NCBI GenBank assembly: GCA_944354535.1
Contig: CALVPY010000022.1
Location: forward strand, 1-42,681
Direction: 5' to 3'
Origin: an uncultured Clostridia bacterium
GTDB taxonomy: Bacteria; Bacillota; Clostridia; Christensenellales; Borkfalkiaceae
DNA: 42,681 bases
Shown: one piece after another, positions 39,543-42,681 of the stretch
Position numbering within the stretch: the first letter of the stretch is position 1
Layout: each line of letters begins with the position of its first letter
Program-made: the position numbers and the translations under genes
Notes under the pieces: generated by a model
The model's input: only the letters and a program-made list of their open reading frames with translations
The model's database searches: none
What the model was told of the DNA's origin: nothing

Positions 39543-40211
39543 ATGAACGATCACACGAAAGATCCTGCCGCGTTTTCGCGCGGCGGAGCAAAATATAAGA
39601 GCTATCTGTTTTTCAAGCGCGCGTTCGACATTTTCTCGTCGGGCGTCATGTTGCTGCTTCTTTCCTGGCTCTTTCTCATTCTGGCGCTTGCCGTCAAGCT
39701 GAGCGACGGCGGTTCCGTGTTTTATCGCCATCCGCGCGTCGGCAAGAACGGAAAAGATCTCTTTATCCCCAAATTCCGCAGCATGAGACGCAACGCCGAT
39801 CAGCTCAAAGATATGCTCACGCCCGAACAGCTTGAGCAATACCGCCGCGAGTATAAGATCGACAACGATCCCCGTGTTACGAAGGTGGGGCATTTTTTAC
39901 GCAAGACGAGCCTTGACGAGCTTCCGCAGCTTTGGTCCATCTTCAAAGGCGATCTTTCCGTCGTCGGCCCGCGCCCCCTCATGCGGGAAGAGGTGAAGGA
40001 GAAATACGGCGAGGATGCGGAAAAGCTTCTCTCCGTCAAGCCGGGGCTCATCGGATGGTGGGCGGCAAACGGCAGGAGCAAATGCACCTACGAGAGCGGC
40101 GAGCGGCAGAAACTCGAGTTATACTACGTCGACCATTGTTCTTTCGGGCTCGACATCAAGATCGTCTTCAAGACCATCGGCAGCGTTCTCCGCGGCGACG
40201 GCGCACAGTAA
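39543..40211 (+). CDS. Undecaprenyl-phosphate sugar-1-phosphate transferase
   Basis: Begins polysaccharide assembly by moving a sugar-phosphate from a nucleotide sugar onto the lipid carrier at the inner face of the membrane. The 222-residue protein has one hydrophobic membrane segment (about 28-50), then '[20 protein letters not shown]' (60-79) with 'KFRSM', '[19 protein letters not shown]' and 'VVGPRPL', all classic for the short PglC/WcaJ-type catalytic domain. The ATG at 39543 gives the usual length but has a weak ribosome site; a GTG at 39441 with AAAGG eight bases upstream would add 34 residues of unusual sequence. Which sugar is used is not clear. The GT4 gene follows after 11 nt. Confidence 0.9.
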   Translation: MNDHTKDPAAFSRGGAKYKSYLFFKRAFDIFSSGVMLLLLSWLFLILALAVKLSDGGSVFYRHPRVGKNGKDLFIPKFRSMRRNADQLKDMLTPEQLEQYRREYKIDNDPRVTKVGHFLRKTSLDELPQLWSIFKGDLSVVGPRPLMREEVKEKYGEDAEKLLSVKPGLIGWWAANGRSKCTYESGERQKLELYYVDHCSFGLDIKIVFKTIGSVLRGDGAQ

Positions 40212-40222
40212 AAAAGATTTCT

Positions 40223-41356
40223 ATGAAGATCCTGCACATCAGCAATTACTATCATCCTCACATCGGTGGGATCGAACAGGTCGCGCGTGACTGCGTTTCG
40301 GCCGTCTGCGGCGGCGCCGAGCAGCGCGTCTTTTGTTTTCACTCCCAAAAAGGCGACAGGCGCGATATGGTGGACGGCGTGGAAGTCGTTCGCGCGGGCA
40401 CTTTTGTAAAGGTCGCCTCGCAGTCGCTCTCTTTTTCTTACGGAAAACTTCTGAAGCGCGAGATGAAGGCGTTCGATCCCGATATCGTCATCTTTCACTT
40501 TCCCAATCCGTTTGCGTCGCACTATCTTCTGAAGTGCCTGAAAAGAAGCAGGGCGAAGCTCATTCTCTGGTGGCACCTCGATATCATCAAACAGAAATTC
40601 CTCAAAAAGCTCTTCCGCGGGCAGACGCTGCGTCTTCTGAGACGGGCAGATAAGGTCGTCGCGACCAGCCCCAACTACATCGAAGGAAGCGAATTTTTGC
40701 CCGCCTTCCGCGAAAAGTGCGTCGTCATCCCCAACTGCGCCGCAGACAGCCGCGTGAGCTTATCTGATGAGGAGAAGCGGCGCGCCGAAGAACTCAAACG
40801 CCAATATGCGGGCAAGTGCCTGCTCTTTGCGGTCGGCAGGCACGTCCCTTACAAGGGGATGGAATATCTCGTTCGCGCGAGCAAGCTGCTTCCCGACGAG
40901 TATGCCGTCTGCATCGGCGGGGAAGGGGAACTGACTCCTTCCTTAAAAGAACTTGCGGCGGGCGATAAGAAGGTGAAATTCCTCGGCCGTATTTCCGACG
41001 AAGAACTCAAAGCCTATCTTGCGGCCTGCGATATCTTCTGTTTCCCTTCCGTCACCAAGAACGAGGCGTTCGGCATCGCCCTTGCGGAGGCAATGTCCTT
41101 TGCAAAGCCCTCAGTCACCTTTACGATCGAAGGATCGGGCGTGAATTACGTCTCTTTGAACGGCGTCACGGGCATCGAAGTGAAAAACGGCGACGTCGAG
41201 GCATATGCCGCCGCCATCCGGAAACTGAAAGAGGATGAAACTTTACGCGAAGCGTACGGCAAGGCGGCGCGGGAGCGCGAGCAGGAACTGTTTACGGAAG
41301 CAGCCTTCCGCCGCAACGTGCGCGCGCTTCTCGGCTTTGAGGAGGCGGGCGTATGA
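40223..41356 (+). CDS. GT4-family glycosyltransferase
   Basis: A 377-residue retaining GT-B glycosyltransferase that would extend the lipid-linked sugar. 'HISNYYHPHIGGIEQVAR' (5-22) is the acceptor-side glycine loop, 'FAVGRHVPYKGMEYLV' begins the donor domain, and 'NEAFGIALAEAMSFAKPSV' (residues about 283-301) contains the E-x7-E motif. The linkage and sugar are unknown; many relatives transfer mannose, which fits the mannose-1-phosphate guanylyltransferase gene next to it. The ribosome site is weak. Its stop overlaps the next start as ATGA. Confidence 0.92.
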   Translation: MKILHISNYYHPHIGGIEQVARDCVSAVCGGAEQRVFCFHSQKGDRRDMVDGVEVVRAGTFVKVASQSLSFSYGKLLKREMKAFDPDIVIFHFPNPFASHYLLKCLKRSRAKLILWWHLDIIKQKFLKKLFRGQTLRLLRRADKVVATSPNYIEGSEFLPAFREKCVVIPNCAADSRVSLSDEEKRRAEELKRQYAGKCLLFAVGRHVPYKGMEYLVRASKLLPDEYAVCIGGEGELTPSLKELAAGDKKVKFLGRISDEELKAYLAACDIFCFPSVTKNEAFGIALAEAMSFAKPSVTFTIEGSGVNYVSLNGVTGIEVKNGDVEAYAAAIRKLKEDETLREAYGKAAREREQELFTEAAFRRNVRALLGFEEAGV

Positions 41357-42414
41357 AAGTTTACGGCGTCGTCATGGCGGGCGGCAGCGGAACGCGCTTC
41401 TGGCCGCTTTCGAGGCAGCACAGACCCAAACAGCTTTTGAACCTTACGGGAAAGGATGCGATGATCAACGAGGCGGTCGCCCGTCTCAGACCCGTCTGCA
41501 AGGACGGCATCTTCATCGTTTCGAGCAAGTCTCAAAGAGAGTGCCTTCTCGAAGTGCTCGACAAAGATTTCCCGAAAGATCATATCCTGTTGGAGCCTGC
41601 CGCGCGCAACACGGCTGCGTGCATCGGCTATGCCGCCATCGAGATCGTCAAGCGCTGCGGGGACGGCGTGCTTGCCGTCATCCCGTCGGACAGCTATATC
41701 AAAAACACCGAGGCGTTCTTATCGGCGCTCACGCTCGCCGTGAAGACGGCGGAGGAAAAGGACGCCATCGTCACCGTCGGCATCAAGCCGACCTTCCCCG
41801 CGACGGGGTACGGCTATATCCGCTATGAGGATGTGCCTTCGCCCGTCAAACCCGTGAGACAGTTTGTGGAAAAACCCGACCTCGCCCGCGCGGAGGAATA
41901 CCTCAAAAGCGGCGAGTTCGTCTGGAACAGCGGCATGTTCATCTGGAAGGCGTCGCTCATCCTGCAAAAATTGGAAAAATATCTGCCCGAGCTTTACAAA
42001 GAGCTTCTTCGCATCGGCGAGGCGGTCGGCACCGAACGGGAGGAGGACGTCATCGACAGCGTCTACCCCGAAATGCCTTCCATCTCCGTCGATTACGGCG
42101 TGCTCGAAAAGACGGACGGCATCTATGTGGTGCCTGCCGATCTCGGTTGGAGCGACGTGGGCAGTCTCGATATGCTCGGCGCCGTGCGCCGCGCGGACGA
42201 AAACGATAACGTCACCGTGGGGGAGACGTACCCCGTCGATACCCACCATACCATCATCTATACGGGCGGCAAGCCCGTCTGCACGGTCGGCGTGGACGAT
42301 CTTATCATCGTCGATACGCCCGACGTCCTTTTGGTGTGCTCCAAAGAGCGCGCGCAGGACGTCAAGAAGATCGTGGAAGAACTCCGCGCAAAGGGAAAAG
42401 AGGAATTGCTTTGA
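41353..42414 (+). CDS. manC: Mannose-1-phosphate guanylyltransferase
   Basis: Makes GDP-mannose from mannose-1-phosphate and GTP. 'MAGGSGTRFWPLSR' (8-21) is the nucleotide-binding signature, 'RPKQLLNL' follows, 'LLEPAARNTA' near residue 79 and 'VIPSDSYI' are typical, and 'FVEKPD' marks the sugar-phosphate site. At 353 aa it is the single-domain form without a fused isomerase. It supplies the donor for mannosyl transfer or for deoxysugars derived from GDP-mannose. It overlaps the previous gene by ATGA and the next by TTGA. Confidence 0.94.
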   Translation: MKVYGVVMAGGSGTRFWPLSRQHRPKQLLNLTGKDAMINEAVARLRPVCKDGIFIVSSKSQRECLLEVLDKDFPKDHILLEPAARNTAACIGYAAIEIVKRCGDGVLAVIPSDSYIKNTEAFLSALTLAVKTAEEKDAIVTVGIKPTFPATGYGYIRYEDVPSPVKPVRQFVEKPDLARAEEYLKSGEFVWNSGMFIWKASLILQKLEKYLPELYKELLRIGEAVGTEREEDVIDSVYPEMPSISVDYGVLEKTDGIYVVPADLGWSDVGSLDMLGAVRRADENDNVTVGETYPVDTHHTIIYTGGKPVCTVGVDDLIIVDTPDVLLVCSKERAQDVKKIVEELRAKGKEELL

Positions 42415-42681
42415 AGCATTACCGCGAAGAATATGAAAGATGGCTCTCATCCGCCGTCTTTGACGAAGATACCAAGCGTGAACTCTTGGCGCTTACCGAC
42501 GAGAAGGAGATCGAGGACCGCTTTTACCGCGACCTTGCCTTCGGAACGGGAGGCCTGAGGGGCGTTTTGGGTGCGGGCAGCAACCGCATGAACGAATATA
42601 CCGTCGGCAGAGCGACCCAAGGCCTTGCCGCGTTCCTTAACGCCGAGGGAAGGGACGGAGGCGTCGTCATCGCTTACGACA
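42411..42681 (+). CDS. Phosphohexomutase (phosphoglucomutase/phosphomannomutase), partial
   Basis: The first 90 residues of a phosphosugar mutase, cut by the window's right end. 'RDLAFGTGGLRGVLGAGSNR' (about 40-59) is the N-terminal signature of the PgcA-type family, which interconverts hexose-6- and hexose-1-phosphates. The TTG start at 42411 overlaps the manC stop and has GAGGAA about seven bases upstream; the family N-terminus 'YREEYERWL' supports it. The catalytic serine segment lies beyond the edge. In context it would provide mannose-1-phosphate for ManC, though glucose-1-phosphate is equally possible. Confidence 0.9.
   Translation, partial: MKHYREEYERWLSSAVFDEDTKRELLALTDEKEIEDRFYRDLAFGTGGLRGVLGAGSNRMNEYTVGRATQGLAAFLNAEGRDGGVVIAYD

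Overview
The window looks like a chromosomal segment of a GC-rich, low-redundancy Firmicute of the Clostridia type, perhaps near Christensenellales. That placement is an inference from gene content only. The supporting evidence is a secG-rnr-smpB cluster, a Spo0A C-terminal-like protein with 0A-box-like sites, Clostridia-style half-size ABC exporters, strong AGGAGG ribosome sites and TTGACA-17-TATAAT promoters. Coding DNA is clearly GC-rich, while promoters and terminators are AT-rich.

Layout. 1-1.9 kb: a leftward GNAT-like gene and a rightward 93-codon gene resembling the DNA-binding domain of Spo0A, with TTCGACA (0A-box) repeats on a 10-bp phase between them and another pair at the left edge. 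1.9-7.1 kb: a leftward operon secG-rnr-smpB-metY-metA, joining protein export and RNA quality control to methionine synthesis. 7.2-7.7 kb: a small lipoprotein gene. 7.8-13.0 kb: a tightly overlapping rightward operon (shikimate kinase-like, ketopantoate reductase-like, histidine phosphatase, gltX, thyA, folA). 13.1-16.7 kb: a phosphate uptake operon pstS-pstCA-pstB in which the two permeases are fused. 16.9-24.3 kb: four ABC half-transporters forming two heterodimer pairs. 24.4-27.0 kb: a tldD/tldE pair. 27.2-30.6 kb: a 1145-residue membrane-anchored protein of unknown function. 30.7-33.0 kb: an LDH-type dehydrogenase with a malate-type specificity residue, plus malic enzyme. 33.1-33.6 kb: a lytic transglycosylase.

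The accessory part is 33.6-39.3 kb. Two tRNA-Leu genes (anticodons AAG and CAA) are each linked to a small palindromic element that begins immediately after a tRNA CCA end. Around tRNA-Leu(AAG) the tRNA 3' end and its terminator are duplicated and the element sits inside the second copy. A gene of unknown function and less GC-rich composition (34221-35246) lies between two identical 26-bp hairpin-containing repeats. Downstream of tRNA-Leu(CAA) is a gene-free array of about 0.6 kb that alternates sequence-variable perfect hairpins with a conserved palindrome. Leftward polA-coaE lies between these regions.

39.4 kb to the end: a surface polysaccharide operon (undecaprenyl-phosphate sugar transferase, GT4 glycosyltransferase, mannose-1-phosphate guanylyltransferase, and a phosphohexomutase cut by the window edge).

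The strongest leads for something new are the tRNA-Leu-associated hairpin elements with their possible cargo gene, the orphan Spo0A-like DNA-binding protein with phased 0A boxes, and the large repeat-rich membrane-anchored protein. Promoters placed so close to start codons that aroK-like and polA mRNAs would be leaderless are also notable.
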